Shown in pieces: positions 1-8,040 of a stretch of 37,251 nucleotides of DNA. A program made the position numbers and the translations under genes. The notes below the pieces were generated by a model, which was not told where the DNA came from, made no database searches, and worked only from the letters and a program-made list of their open reading frames with translations. Origin of the DNA: Clostridiales bacterium (GTDB lineage: Bacteria > Bacillota > Clostridia > Christensenellales > Borkfalkiaceae); NCBI GenBank assembly GCA_015069485.1, contig SVIM01000018.1, forward strand, positions 1 through 37,251, given 5' to 3'. How positions within the stretch are numbered: position 1 is the first letter of the stretch; every line of letters begins with the position of its first letter.

Positions 1-255
1 GTCTGCAAAAATTACCATAGGCGAAACACATATAACGTAACCCCTACTTGTGATGATGACGGTACCAACTACGCAAATATTGCATACAACATACCTATAT
101 CTGAAACTGATATTAACGTAAAAGTTGTTTACACCATAAACTCTATGGTGGATGCAACTACAAATAATTATCAATACGTTTATGCCGGACTTTATTCTGG
201 CACGGCTAACTACACTTTTAAAATTGATACTACCTTAACGGAAACAGGTGCGTAA
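1..255 (+). CDS. C-terminal fragment of an unidentified, probably secreted protein
   Basis: Frame 1 is open from the first base to a TAA at 253-255, giving 84 residues of a protein whose start lies outside the window. The fragment is rich in Thr, Asn, Tyr and Asp and has no membrane segment, which resembles the beta-rich extracellular part of the next protein. The next gene starts only 3 bases after this stop, so the two are probably co-transcribed and translationally coupled. I do not recognise the family. A small TasA/CalY-like or pilin-like surface protein is possible because its neighbour has a SipW-type signal peptide, but that is inference from context. Confidence 0.6.
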   Translation, partial: VCKNYHRRNTYNVTPTCDDDGTNYANIAYNIPISETDINVKVVYTINSMVDATTNNYQYVYAGLYSGTANYTFKIDTTLTETGA

Positions 256-258
256 AAA

Positions 259-3200
259 ATGAGTAAAAAATTATTTTTAACCTTTATAATTTCATTAATT
301 TTCGTACTGTGCACAAGTATAGGCTTGGGGGCGTGGATAATAGTTAACCAAGTTACCCTTTCGCCTAATTATTCCAGCGAGTCGGTGCGAAAAATTATTA
401 CGCCTAAGATTATTGAGTTGGATTATACAACAGAAGATGACGGTAACGAAAATAAGCTTCCAATTAAATGGGATGCTTTTAAAACCGCTATTAGTACTTC
501 TGCAAAAGTAATTTGCGAAACGAGCACAGGTACTGAAGTAACACTTACGGCAGGAACTGATATAACATTAAATATTTCCGCTATGAATAACGGCGATATT
601 TATTACGGAACTGCAGTAAGCGGCTTAACTGCGGGACACACTTACGTTGTTGGTAGCACTTATACTGCTACTGCCGAAGTTGCAAGCCTTGCAAGTGGTT
701 ATAAATTATCTAGCGCAAGTACAAGCGTAAATATTTTAATTAAATATAAAACGGCAAAAATCGGTTTTAATTCTTCCACTTATTACACCGTTGAAGACGC
801 AATTGCAAAAGCAAGCTCAAGCGACACAATCACTTTTGACGGTGTTGCCGTACTTGAAAGCTATACTGTAACTAGTGGCAGTAATACCACTACGCATTAT
901 AAAAGCATCTATTCGGATACTTGTAGAACGTCTTTTACAAATTTAAGCTCTTCCGTTACTGGATATAGTAATGATAATTATAACTTGAAAGGCAAATTAA
1001 GAGTGCCTTTTGCTAACGTAGATATGGATTATCACGGCTCTGGTGGCGTTACCTCTATAGGAGGAAGTTCAAAGGGGTGCGATCAAACTTTTGTGCAAGC
1101 TATAAGTACAAGAGATCCCACTACCGCAGTATATTCTGTGCTAGTTATTCCCGATAACGTTACGCTTAACGTAGCCACCACGGGTAACTTTATTGTTGGC
1201 GGTTTGGTGCAAGCACAGGGCGCAGTTACAAACCGTGGTGTTGTAATGAACGAAGGCACTATTAACGTAAATGGCAACTTAGGCAGTTACGGTTATTTAA
1301 AGGGTAACGGCACGGTAAATTTTAATAGTGACGCAAAAGGTATTGACGTTTTTAGAATATACGACTGGAATGGTGGTGCTCGTGCCGCAGGCTTAAAAAC
1401 AGCTAATGTGTTTCCTATAAACGCATATTCAGCACACAATATTAGTTGTGAAACAGTTATTAATGTAGGAAGTTCTTACGAAGCCTTTTGGACAATTGCT
1501 TTTAATAATTCATTATACAAAGGTTACCAAAGAGGAGACAAAGACGATAACGGAAACAAAAAAGATGGGAACATTAAGTTAATAGGCAAAGCAGGAACAT
1601 CTGCTTTATTTGAATTAACAAGCGGAAGTATTATAAAATCAGCAAACGGCGGTCGTGGTTCAACGGCTACCTCCCTTAATAACGCATTGCTTAACCTTAC
1701 AGGTTCTAATGCAACAAAAGGTCAAATGGACGTTTATACAATAAATGGAATTTGTAGCGATAACACTATATCAATATCTATAAAGGCTACAGGCCAAAGC
1801 GTTACAATGGAAACTAATACAGATATTGCATTACCTGTAGGTTTTATGGACGTTGTAGTTTCCCAAAATGGTACGTTAAATATAAATTCGGCATCATATA
1901 AATTTTTACCTGGTTCTTCATTAACTGTTAATAACGGAGGGGTTTTAAACGTTAGCAATAGTGCAGCTTTAGCTTTTTGCGACGTAGCGTATGCAACGCA
2001 AGATGCAACAAAGTTTATTAATCAAAGCGTTAACGACGTTGACGCCTTTGCTACAATTAATGGCACGGTTAACGTTGCAAGCGGTTCTTCTATAGGCGGT
2101 AAGCTTTTAACGGTTGGAAACACTGGCAACCTAAAAATTTCAGGGGCTTCTTCTGCAAGTTTGTTAATGGTTACGAGTATTGAAGAAGGGTTATTAACGG
2201 ATACAGCAAACGTTACTGCCTATACAATGAACAGTACTGGCAATGTTTATAATTACGATGGCAATGCCGCAAACGCAACACTTTCAAGCGCAAATCATAT
2301 TGCAAAAAATTCCGCTTGGATTGCACCTAATAGTAGACTTGCAATAACTTATATATTCAACGATATTGACGATCCAACAAAAATCATAGAAAGTAACGAC
2401 TATTTTACTATAGATAGTTCGCCACTTTTTAGCGCAAAAATACCTGATGGATATAAATTAGTAAGTTATTATTGGGACGAAAATTATACTGAAATTATTG
2501 ATACAAATATTAAGGGCTCTGAACTTTATGAAAAATGGGATTATAACGAAGCTTCAATAACCTTATATGCTAAAGTAAAAGAACTTAATGCTAACCAAAC
2601 TACTATAAAAATAAATATTGACACTACCAATAAAAACAATTCCGACAATATTTCATACAATAGTAGCGATATTTATATTGATAAAAGTGTTGAAACATAC
2701 GATTTGTCAGAAATAAATAACACTTTAAGTGCAAACAATATAAATTGTAATAAAAAGTCATATTTTGATGGTTGGTATTATGATTCTAACTATACTGAAC
2801 GCGTAACAGATATTACTCAAATTGATTTATCAAAAGCAAATGCTAACAACACGTTAAATCTTTATGCAAGATGGATTGATAAACACACTATCACTATTAC
2901 TGTTACCAATGGAGCTGATGGGTCTGGTATTGGTGGCAAATCAGGTGTAAAACCTAATATTGAATTAACCATTGAAAACAATAGCAAGATTACCATAAAA
3001 GAAAATAGCAATAATAGACAAACATATTATATAGCACCTGGACAACAATTTACCATTGCAAACACTGATACTGGTACTACAACTTATGGTGGCACGACAA
3101 CTACTGGTACTCATACAGCACCTAATCTACCATACACATCCCCTACAAATTATACTTTTACTGCAACAGGGGCTAAAGGTAGCGACGGTGCCTGCATTGT

Positions 3201-3891
3201 AGAAGGTACGTTGATTACTCTTGCGGACGGTAGCCAAAAGAAGGTTGAAGATTTAACTACGACCGACGAATTGTTAGTATTCAACCACGAAACGGGCGAA
3301 TATGAAGTTGGTTATATGTGGTTTAACGATACGGAAGAAGCCGCAGAATACAGGATTATTAACCTTGAATTTAGCGACGGAACGGTTGTTAAAGTTGTTT
3401 ATAAGCACGGATTCTTTGACCTTACTTTAAACAAATACGTGGCTATTACAGAAAATAATGTAAACGAATTTGTTGGTCATAGATTCTACACTTCAACTTG
3501 GAACGGCGAAGAGTTTATTGAAGGCGAAATTACTTTAACAAGAGCTTACGTAACAACCGAATACGTAAAAGTTTACAGCCCTATTACTATTTACCACTTC
3601 AATTACTTTACAGAAAACTTGCTTTCGATGCCTTCAATGAACTTTGATATGGACGAAGTATTAAATACTTTTGAATATGACAAAGATTTGAAGTATGACG
3701 AAGAAAAGATGCAAGCCGATATTGAAAAGTATGGATTATTTACTTACGAAGAATTACAAGATTATATTCCTTACGAAGTATACGAATTAACGCCTATTAA
3801 GTATTGGAAAATTGCAATCGGTAAAGGTTTGATTACTTTCGAAGACATCATTAATACGGCTGAATTGTTAAAAGACAAAGGCTTTATGTAA
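259..3891 (+). CDS. Large secreted repeat protein with C-terminal Hint (hedgehog/intein) domain
   Basis: This 1210-residue protein starts with a short basic stretch and one hydrophobic segment (about 5-27) ending in GLGAW, like SipW-processed signal peptides. Residues about 160-690 are Asn/Gly/Val-rich with recurring 'G-x-I/V-N-V-N' strands, typical of a right-handed beta-helix adhesin. Two InlB/Listeria-Bacteroides-type repeats follow (about 695-780 and 795-875, the second containing FDGWYYD and LYARW). A Gly/Thr-rich linker leads to Cys979, where a Hint domain begins (CIVEGTLITLADG), with the block-B His at about 1050 (KHGFF). The Hint end reads YHFNYF..NLLSMPS, so the usual terminal His-Asn is missing. 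This fits N-terminal cleavage without protein splicing, as in hedgehog or bacterial intein-like proteins. About 100 acidic residues follow. Start: ATG 3 bases after the previous stop, with an AGGTG about 9 bases upstream. Secretion and Hint family are well supported; the biological role is unknown. Confidence 0.8.
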   Translation: MSKKLFLTFIISLIFVLCTSIGLGAWIIVNQVTLSPNYSSESVRKIITPKIIELDYTTEDDGNENKLPIKWDAFKTAISTSAKVICETSTGTEVTLTAGTDITLNISAMNNGDIYYGTAVSGLTAGHTYVVGSTYTATAEVASLASGYKLSSASTSVNILIKYKTAKIGFNSSTYYTVEDAIAKASSSDTITFDGVAVLESYTVTSGSNTTTHYKSIYSDTCRTSFTNLSSSVTGYSNDNYNLKGKLRVPFANVDMDYHGSGGVTSIGGSSKGCDQTFVQAISTRDPTTAVYSVLVIPDNVTLNVATTGNFIVGGLVQAQGAVTNRGVVMNEGTINVNGNLGSYGYLKGNGTVNFNSDAKGIDVFRIYDWNGGARAAGLKTANVFPINAYSAHNISCETVINVGSSYEAFWTIAFNNSLYKGYQRGDKDDNGNKKDGNIKLIGKAGTSALFELTSGSIIKSANGGRGSTATSLNNALLNLTGSNATKGQMDVYTINGICSDNTISISIKATGQSVTMETNTDIALPVGFMDVVVSQNGTLNINSASYKFLPGSSLTVNNGGVLNVSNSAALAFCDVAYATQDATKFINQSVNDVDAFATINGTVNVASGSSIGGKLLTVGNTGNLKISGASSASLLMVTSIEEGLLTDTANVTAYTMNSTGNVYNYDGNAANATLSSANHIAKNSAWIAPNSRLAITYIFNDIDDPTKIIESNDYFTIDSSPLFSAKIPDGYKLVSYYWDENYTEIIDTNIKGSELYEKWDYNEASITLYAKVKELNANQTTIKINIDTTNKNNSDNISYNSSDIYIDKSVETYDLSEINNTLSANNINCNKKSYFDGWYYDSNYTERVTDITQIDLSKANANNTLNLYARWIDKHTITITVTNGADGSGIGGKSGVKPNIELTIENNSKITIKENSNNRQTYYIAPGQQFTIANTDTGTTTYGGTTTTGTHTAPNLPYTSPTNYTFTATGAKGSDGACIVEGTLITLADGSQKKVEDLTTTDELLVFNHETGEYEVGYMWFNDTEEAAEYRIINLEFSDGTVVKVVYKHGFFDLTLNKYVAITENNVNEFVGHRFYTSTWNGEEFIEGEITLTRAYVTTEYVKVYSPITIYHFNYFTENLLSMPSMNFDMDEVLNTFEYDKDLKYDEEKMQADIEKYGLFTYEELQDYIPYEVYELTPIKYWKIAIGKGLITFEDIINTAELLKDKGFM

Positions 3892-3921
3892 ACTTAATTA
3901 CTGTAAATTTATCTAAAAAAG

Positions 3922-3950
3922 GGGTGGGCGAAATTCGCCCACCCTTTTTT
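3922..3950. terminator. Bidirectional Rho-independent terminator
   Basis: A 9-bp perfect GC-rich stem (GGGTGGGCG / CGCCCACCC) encloses AAATT. It has a T6 run at 3945-3950 on the plus strand and, read from the minus strand, a T run made by the A6 just before the stem. It lies between the convergent Hint-protein gene and the ABC transporter operon and can stop both. Confidence 0.9.
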
Positions 3951-3996
3951 ATATATAGTTAAGAGTTGGTTAAGATATAAGTTAAGTTATAGTTAA

Positions 3997-4036
3997 GCGG
4001 CGGCTTTGCAAATTTTTGCAAAGCCGCCGCATTTTT
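3997..4036. terminator. Second long hairpin between convergent genes
   Basis: GCGGCGGCTTTGCAAA pairs with TTTGCAAAGCCGCCGC around a very short T-rich centre, followed by ATTTTT on the plus strand. It sits 15 bases beyond the ABC transporter stop codon, so it probably backs up the preceding hairpin and may also form in the ABC transporter mRNA. Four GTTAAG hexamers (3958, 3969, 3981, 3992) fill the spacer between the two hairpins. Confidence 0.65.
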
Positions 4037-4050
4037 ACGGTTATTTAATT

Positions 4051-5973
4051 TTAATCTAATTCGAACATACCTGTATAAAGCTGATAGTATTTACCTTTTT
4101 GTGCAAGCAGGTCGTCGTGGTCGCCTCGTTCGATAATTTCGCCTTTTTCTAAAACCATAATGGCGTCGCTATCCCTTACGGTAGAAAGGCGGTGCGCTAT
4201 TACGAATACCGTTCTACCCTCCATTAATTTATCCATACCGCGTTCGATTAATTTTTCCGTTCTGGTATCGATAGAAGAGGTTGCTTCGTCCAAAATTAAC
4301 ACGGGGCAATTAGAAACCATTGCTCTTGCAATAGATAAAAGCTGGCGCTGACCTTGCGAAAGATTTGCGCCGTCGCCCGTGAGCATTGTGTTATAGCCTT
4401 GGGGCAATCGCTTTATAAACGAGTGGGCGTTGGCTTGCTTTGCGGCGTTTATGCACTCTTCATCCGTGGCAGAAAGCCTGCCGTAGCGAATATTATCTAA
4501 CACCGTGCCGGTGAATAAATGCGTATCTTGCAAAACTACGCCTAACGAACGGCGCAAGTCGTTTTTATTTATGCTTTTAATATCTAAGCCGTCGTAGGTG
4601 ATTGAGCCGGACTGAATATCGTAAAAACGATTTATTAGGTTTGTAATGGTCGTTTTGCCCGCGCCCGTTGAGCCTACGAAAGCGATTTTTTGACCGGGGC
4701 GTGCGTAGAGCGAAATATTCTTTAGCACAACCTTATTTTCGTTATATCCGAAAACGACGTCGTTAAAGCGAATATCGCCCTTTAAAGGAATAAATAAGTG
4801 CGTGCCGTCGGCTTGGGGCTTCTTCCACGCCCACTCGCCGTTTGCGCTTTCGCCGTAGGTTAAAACTACTTCACCGCCCATATCTTCTTGCTCAGCATCC
4901 ATTACGGCAAAAATTCTTTCACCGCCTGCAAGCGCCATTACGATTGCGTTAAATTGCATTGACAGTTGGTTTAAAGGCATATTTAATTGCCTTGAAAATT
5001 GCAAGAACGAAACGAGCATACCAACGGCAAAGCCTGCGCCTGCGGTTAGGCCGTAAATAGATAAAAACGCGCCCTCGTTGCCAGAAAAAATTATTAATAC
5101 GCCAACGATTGCCACCAATATATATTGGAAATAACCGATATTATTGTTGATAGGACCAAGCATAAAAGCGTTGCTGTTTGCCGTGTAGCTGCTTTGGTTT
5201 AAGCTATCGTTAAGCTTATTAAAACGCGCCTTTGCCTTTTCTTCGTAGTTGAAAACCTTTATAACCTTTTGCCCTTCCGTCATCTCTTCTACGAAGCCGT
5301 TTAATACACTTAAATCTGCCTGTTGCTTAACGAAGAATTTGCCCGATTTGCCGCCAAAGGTTTTTATTACGAACAACATTACGGCAAGCATTAAAAAGAT
5401 TACAATAGTTAGCGAAAAGCTGTAGAAAATCATTAAAAAGATTACTGCAACCACGGTGATTGCCGAAGAAATGAGTTGGGGAATTGACTGCGATATTAGT
5501 TGACGCATAGTGTCGATATCGTTGGTGTAAAGACTCATTAATTCGCCGTGCGTGGTACTATCGAAATATTTTAAAGGCAAGCGTTGCATTTTTGCAAACA
5601 TTTCGTCGCGCATGCGCTTTAACGAATCGTTTGTGATATACATCATTATGCGGTTGTACGCAAACGAACAGCCTACGCCTAAAAGATATATTATAGCAAT
5701 TATTGCTAGATAGAAATAAATTTTAGTAAAAGTTGGCGAGGCTACGCCGACTTGCGAGGCGATTTCGTTAATTAACGGGGCAAGCATTGCAGCACCCGCA
5801 GCATTTGCCGCAGAGGAGATTATTACGCTGATTATTACAAAAATTAGCGCCGCTTTATGCTTTGAAAAAGCAAAGCCCAAAATACGCTTAATTGTTTGCA
5901 TTGGACTTGTTGCCCCCCTAGTATGCTTGAACGAAGCTTGTTTTTTTGCATTGCTTTGAGGAAGATTTTTCAT
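4051..5973 (-). CDS. ABC exporter half-transporter, consensus-site subunit
   Basis: This 640-residue protein fuses a six-helix exporter membrane domain (about 40-370) to an ATPase domain. Walker A is GSTGAGKT with Lys440, the signature is LSQGQ, Walker B is VLILDEATS with the catalytic Glu, and the H-loop is IAHRLS. These key residues are all intact. An insertion of about 35 residues (about 375-410, Trp- and Lys-rich) precedes the ATPase domain, a pattern I associate with clostridial exporter subunits. It is translated by overlap with its partner: the upstream stop and this start share one base (TAATG), with AGGAGGAG in the end of the upstream gene. The two proteins should form a heterodimeric exporter of multidrug or peptide type in the plasma membrane; the substrate cannot be read from the sequence. 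Confidence 0.9.
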   Translation of the reverse strand: MKNLPQSNAKKQASFKHTRGATSPMQTIKRILGFAFSKHKAALIFVIISVIISSAANAAGAAMLAPLINEIASQVGVASPTFTKIYFYLAIIAIIYLLGVGCSFAYNRIMMYITNDSLKRMRDEMFAKMQRLPLKYFDSTTHGELMSLYTNDIDTMRQLISQSIPQLISSAITVVAVIFLMIFYSFSLTIVIFLMLAVMLFVIKTFGGKSGKFFVKQQADLSVLNGFVEEMTEGQKVIKVFNYEEKAKARFNKLNDSLNQSSYTANSNAFMLGPINNNIGYFQYILVAIVGVLIIFSGNEGAFLSIYGLTAGAGFAVGMLVSFLQFSRQLNMPLNQLSMQFNAIVMALAGGERIFAVMDAEQEDMGGEVVLTYGESANGEWAWKKPQADGTHLFIPLKGDIRFNDVVFGYNENKVVLKNISLYARPGQKIAFVGSTGAGKTTITNLINRFYDIQSGSITYDGLDIKSINKNDLRRSLGVVLQDTHLFTGTVLDNIRYGRLSATDEECINAAKQANAHSFIKRLPQGYNTMLTGDGANLSQGQRQLLSIARAMVSNCPVLILDEATSSIDTRTEKLIERGMDKLMEGRTVFVIAHRLSTVRDSDAIMVLEKGEIIERGDHDDLLAQKGKYYQLYTGMFELD

Positions 5974-7718
5974 TATTCAACTCCTCCTCTTGCTTGCGAT
6001 TGATATACTTCATTGTAGATGCTGGAAGAATTTATAAGCTCGCTATGAGTGCCTACGGCGGAAATTCTGCCGTCGTCTAATACGATAATTCTATCTGCAT
6101 CTATAACTGAAGCAATGCGCTGGGCAATTATTATTTTAGTAGTGTTGGGCGCATATTGCTTTAACGCAGAGCGTATGCTTGCGTCCGTTTTGGTATCTAC
6201 TGCCGAAGTGGAGTCGTCAAAAATTATTACCTTTGGCTTTTTGAGCATTGCCCTTGCAATACAAAGGCGTTGCTTTTGTCCACCCGAAACGTTTACGCCA
6301 CCTTGACCCAAATCGTAATTAAATCCGCCGGGAAGATTATCGATAAATTCTTCCGCGCTTGCTTGGCGTGCGGCTAGGCGTAAATCTTCTTCGGTAGCAT
6401 TTTCGTCACCCCAACGCAAGTTTTCTGCAATAGAGCCAGAGAACAGAACGTTTTTTTGCAAAACCATTGCAACGTTGTTGCGTAAGGTTTGCATATCGTA
6501 TTCCCTTACGTCCACTCCGCCTACCTTTACGCTTCCTTGCGATACGTCGTAAAGCCTTGGAATTAATGAAACGAGGGAAGTTTTACCCGAGCCCGTTGCC
6601 CCTATTATACCTATCGTTTCGCCTGATTTTATGCTTAAGGTTATATCCTTTAAAACGTATAGGTCGGCCTTTTGAGAATATGCAAAGTCTACGTCGTCAA
6701 ATTCAATAGATCCGTCTTTAACCTCCGTTATTGCGTTTTCGGGGTTGTTAAGAGTGGGGATTTCTTGTAAAACTTCGCCGATTCTGTCGATAGAGCCTTT
6801 GGAAAGAGTTAAAAAATTAACGCACATTGCAACCATCATTACTCCTGAAAGTATTTGCGTTGCATAGGTTATTAACGCTTGCAAATCGGTGTAATGAATA
6901 TTGCCCGTGCCTAAAATAGACATATTTGCGCCAATAATTAAAAGAATAATTATGGTCGTATACATTACTAAATTTACGGCGGGCATTAAAAGCGTTAACA
7001 GCTTTTCTGCTTTTACGGAATAATACTTTAACTCGCCCGAAGCTTTTTTAATTTTTTCAATTTCGTAATCTTCGCGCACGAAGGACTTTACTACCCTTAC
7101 TGCAGTTAAATTTTCTTGCACGACTGAGTTTAAATCGTCGTACTTTTTAAACATAGTTTTAAAGTAAGGGATAACCTTTAGCATACCGAACGATATTGCA
7201 ATTCCAAGCAAGATTGCCGCCGCAACGAATATTACCGCAACTGAAGGCTCCATAATAAAGGACATTATAGTTGCAAATATAAATAATATAGGTGCACGAA
7301 CGAGCATCCTTATACACATTTGATAGGCTTGCTGGACGTTAGCTACGTCGGTAGTTATTCTTGTAATTAAACTTGCGGTAGAAAATTTATCGATATTTTC
7401 GAAGGAGTATGCTTGAAGATTTTTATACATATCCTCCCTTAAATTGTGCGCAAAGCCCGCCGAAGCCTTTGATGCAAGCTTTGCACCTAACGCCCCGCAA
7501 ACAAGGGAAAACAGCGCCGCAACAAGCATTATTGCGCCGTACAGTAAAACCATACCTATATCGCCTTCTCCGCTTGCCATAAGCTCTATTTGACCTAATA
7601 AAAAGGTCATAATAAATGGAATAACTATTTCCATTGCGGCTTCCCCTACCATTACGACAGGCGTTAAAATGGAAGGGGTTTTATACTCCCTTACACTTTT
7701 AAGTAACACTTTTAACAT
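5973..7718 (-). CDS. ABC exporter half-transporter, degenerate-site subunit
   Basis: This 581-residue type IV ABC exporter half has a membrane domain (about 15-315) and an ATPase domain with Walker A GATGSGKT (Lys379) and signature VSGGQKQR. Two catalytic positions differ from its partner: Walker B ends in Asp-Asp (IIFDDSTS) where the catalytic Glu is expected, and the H-loop His is Gln (IAQRIAS). This pattern is known for heterodimeric exporters, where one of the two ATP sites binds but hardly hydrolyses ATP. It is the first gene of the two-gene operon. GGAG lies 7 bases before the ATG, and a consensus promoter lies 43 bases upstream. Confidence 0.9.
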   Translation of the reverse strand: MLKVLLKSVREYKTPSILTPVVMVGEAAMEIVIPFIMTFLLGQIELMASGEGDIGMVLLYGAIMLVAALFSLVCGALGAKLASKASAGFAHNLREDMYKNLQAYSFENIDKFSTASLITRITTDVANVQQAYQMCIRMLVRAPILFIFATIMSFIMEPSVAVIFVAAAILLGIAISFGMLKVIPYFKTMFKKYDDLNSVVQENLTAVRVVKSFVREDYEIEKIKKASGELKYYSVKAEKLLTLLMPAVNLVMYTTIIILLIIGANMSILGTGNIHYTDLQALITYATQILSGVMMVAMCVNFLTLSKGSIDRIGEVLQEIPTLNNPENAITEVKDGSIEFDDVDFAYSQKADLYVLKDITLSIKSGETIGIIGATGSGKTSLVSLIPRLYDVSQGSVKVGGVDVREYDMQTLRNNVAMVLQKNVLFSGSIAENLRWGDENATEEDLRLAARQASAEEFIDNLPGGFNYDLGQGGVNVSGGQKQRLCIARAMLKKPKVIIFDDSTSAVDTKTDASIRSALKQYAPNTTKIIIAQRIASVIDADRIIVLDDGRISAVGTHSELINSSSIYNEVYQSQARGGVE

Positions 7719-7760
7719 TTATATTCTCCAAGGAAATTTTTACCTTTTTTATAGATAATT

Positions 7761-7789
7761 ATTATACCCCTATTATATTTTTATGTCAA
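7761..7789 (-). promoter_or_regulatory. Sigma-A promoter of the ABC exporter operon
   Basis: On the minus strand TTGACA (7789-7784) and TATAAT (7766-7761) are separated by exactly 17 bases. Both hexamers match the consensus perfectly. Transcription should start near 7754, giving a leader of about 36 bases. Confidence 0.85.
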
Positions 7790-7850
7790 GTTTACGCTGT
7801 GAAATTAAAATGAAAGTTTTAATATATATTAGTTATGAATTTAAAATTAG

Positions 7851-7879
7851 TTGCATAGCAAAAATTTTTGTGCTATAAT
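7851..7879 (+). promoter_or_regulatory. Sigma-A promoter of tRNA-Glu
   Basis: TTGCAT (7851-7856) and TATAAT (7874-7879) are 17 bases apart, ending 18 bases before the mature 5' end of the tRNA. It faces away from the ABC exporter promoter. Confidence 0.8.
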
Positions 7880-7897
7880 TGTTTGGTAAGTTAATAA

Positions 7898-7972
7898 GGC
7901 CCTGTGGTCAAGAGGTTAAGACGGAACCCTCTCAAGGTTCAATCTCGGGTTCAATTCCCGACAGGGTCACCA
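7898..7972 (+). tRNA. tRNA-Glu (anticodon CTC)
   Basis: The cloverleaf is complete: acceptor stem GGCCCTG/CAGGGTC (one G-T pair), anticodon stem GAACC/GGTTC around CTCTCAA, and a T-arm with GGTTCAATTCC. The anticodon CTC reads GAG. The CCA end is encoded (7970-7972). It stands as a single gene between its own promoter and terminator. Confidence 0.95.
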
Positions 7973-7977
7973 AATAT

Positions 7978-8007
7978 CCCCCAACGATTTTTTCGTTAGG
8001 GGTTTTT
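7978..8007 (+). terminator. Terminator of tRNA-Glu
   Basis: A stem of CCCC-AACGA with TCGTT-GGGG (one internal mismatch) around a T-rich loop is followed by TTTTT at 8003-8007, five bases after the tRNA CCA. Confidence 0.85.
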
Positions 8008-8040
8008 CTGTTTTTGTTAAGATTTATAATCTTTTAAAAG

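Noticed and set aside
3193..3600. Complete splicing intein
   Set aside because: There is no terminal His-Asn, no following Cys/Ser/Thr extein junction and no host enzyme interrupted; a cleaving Hint domain fits better.
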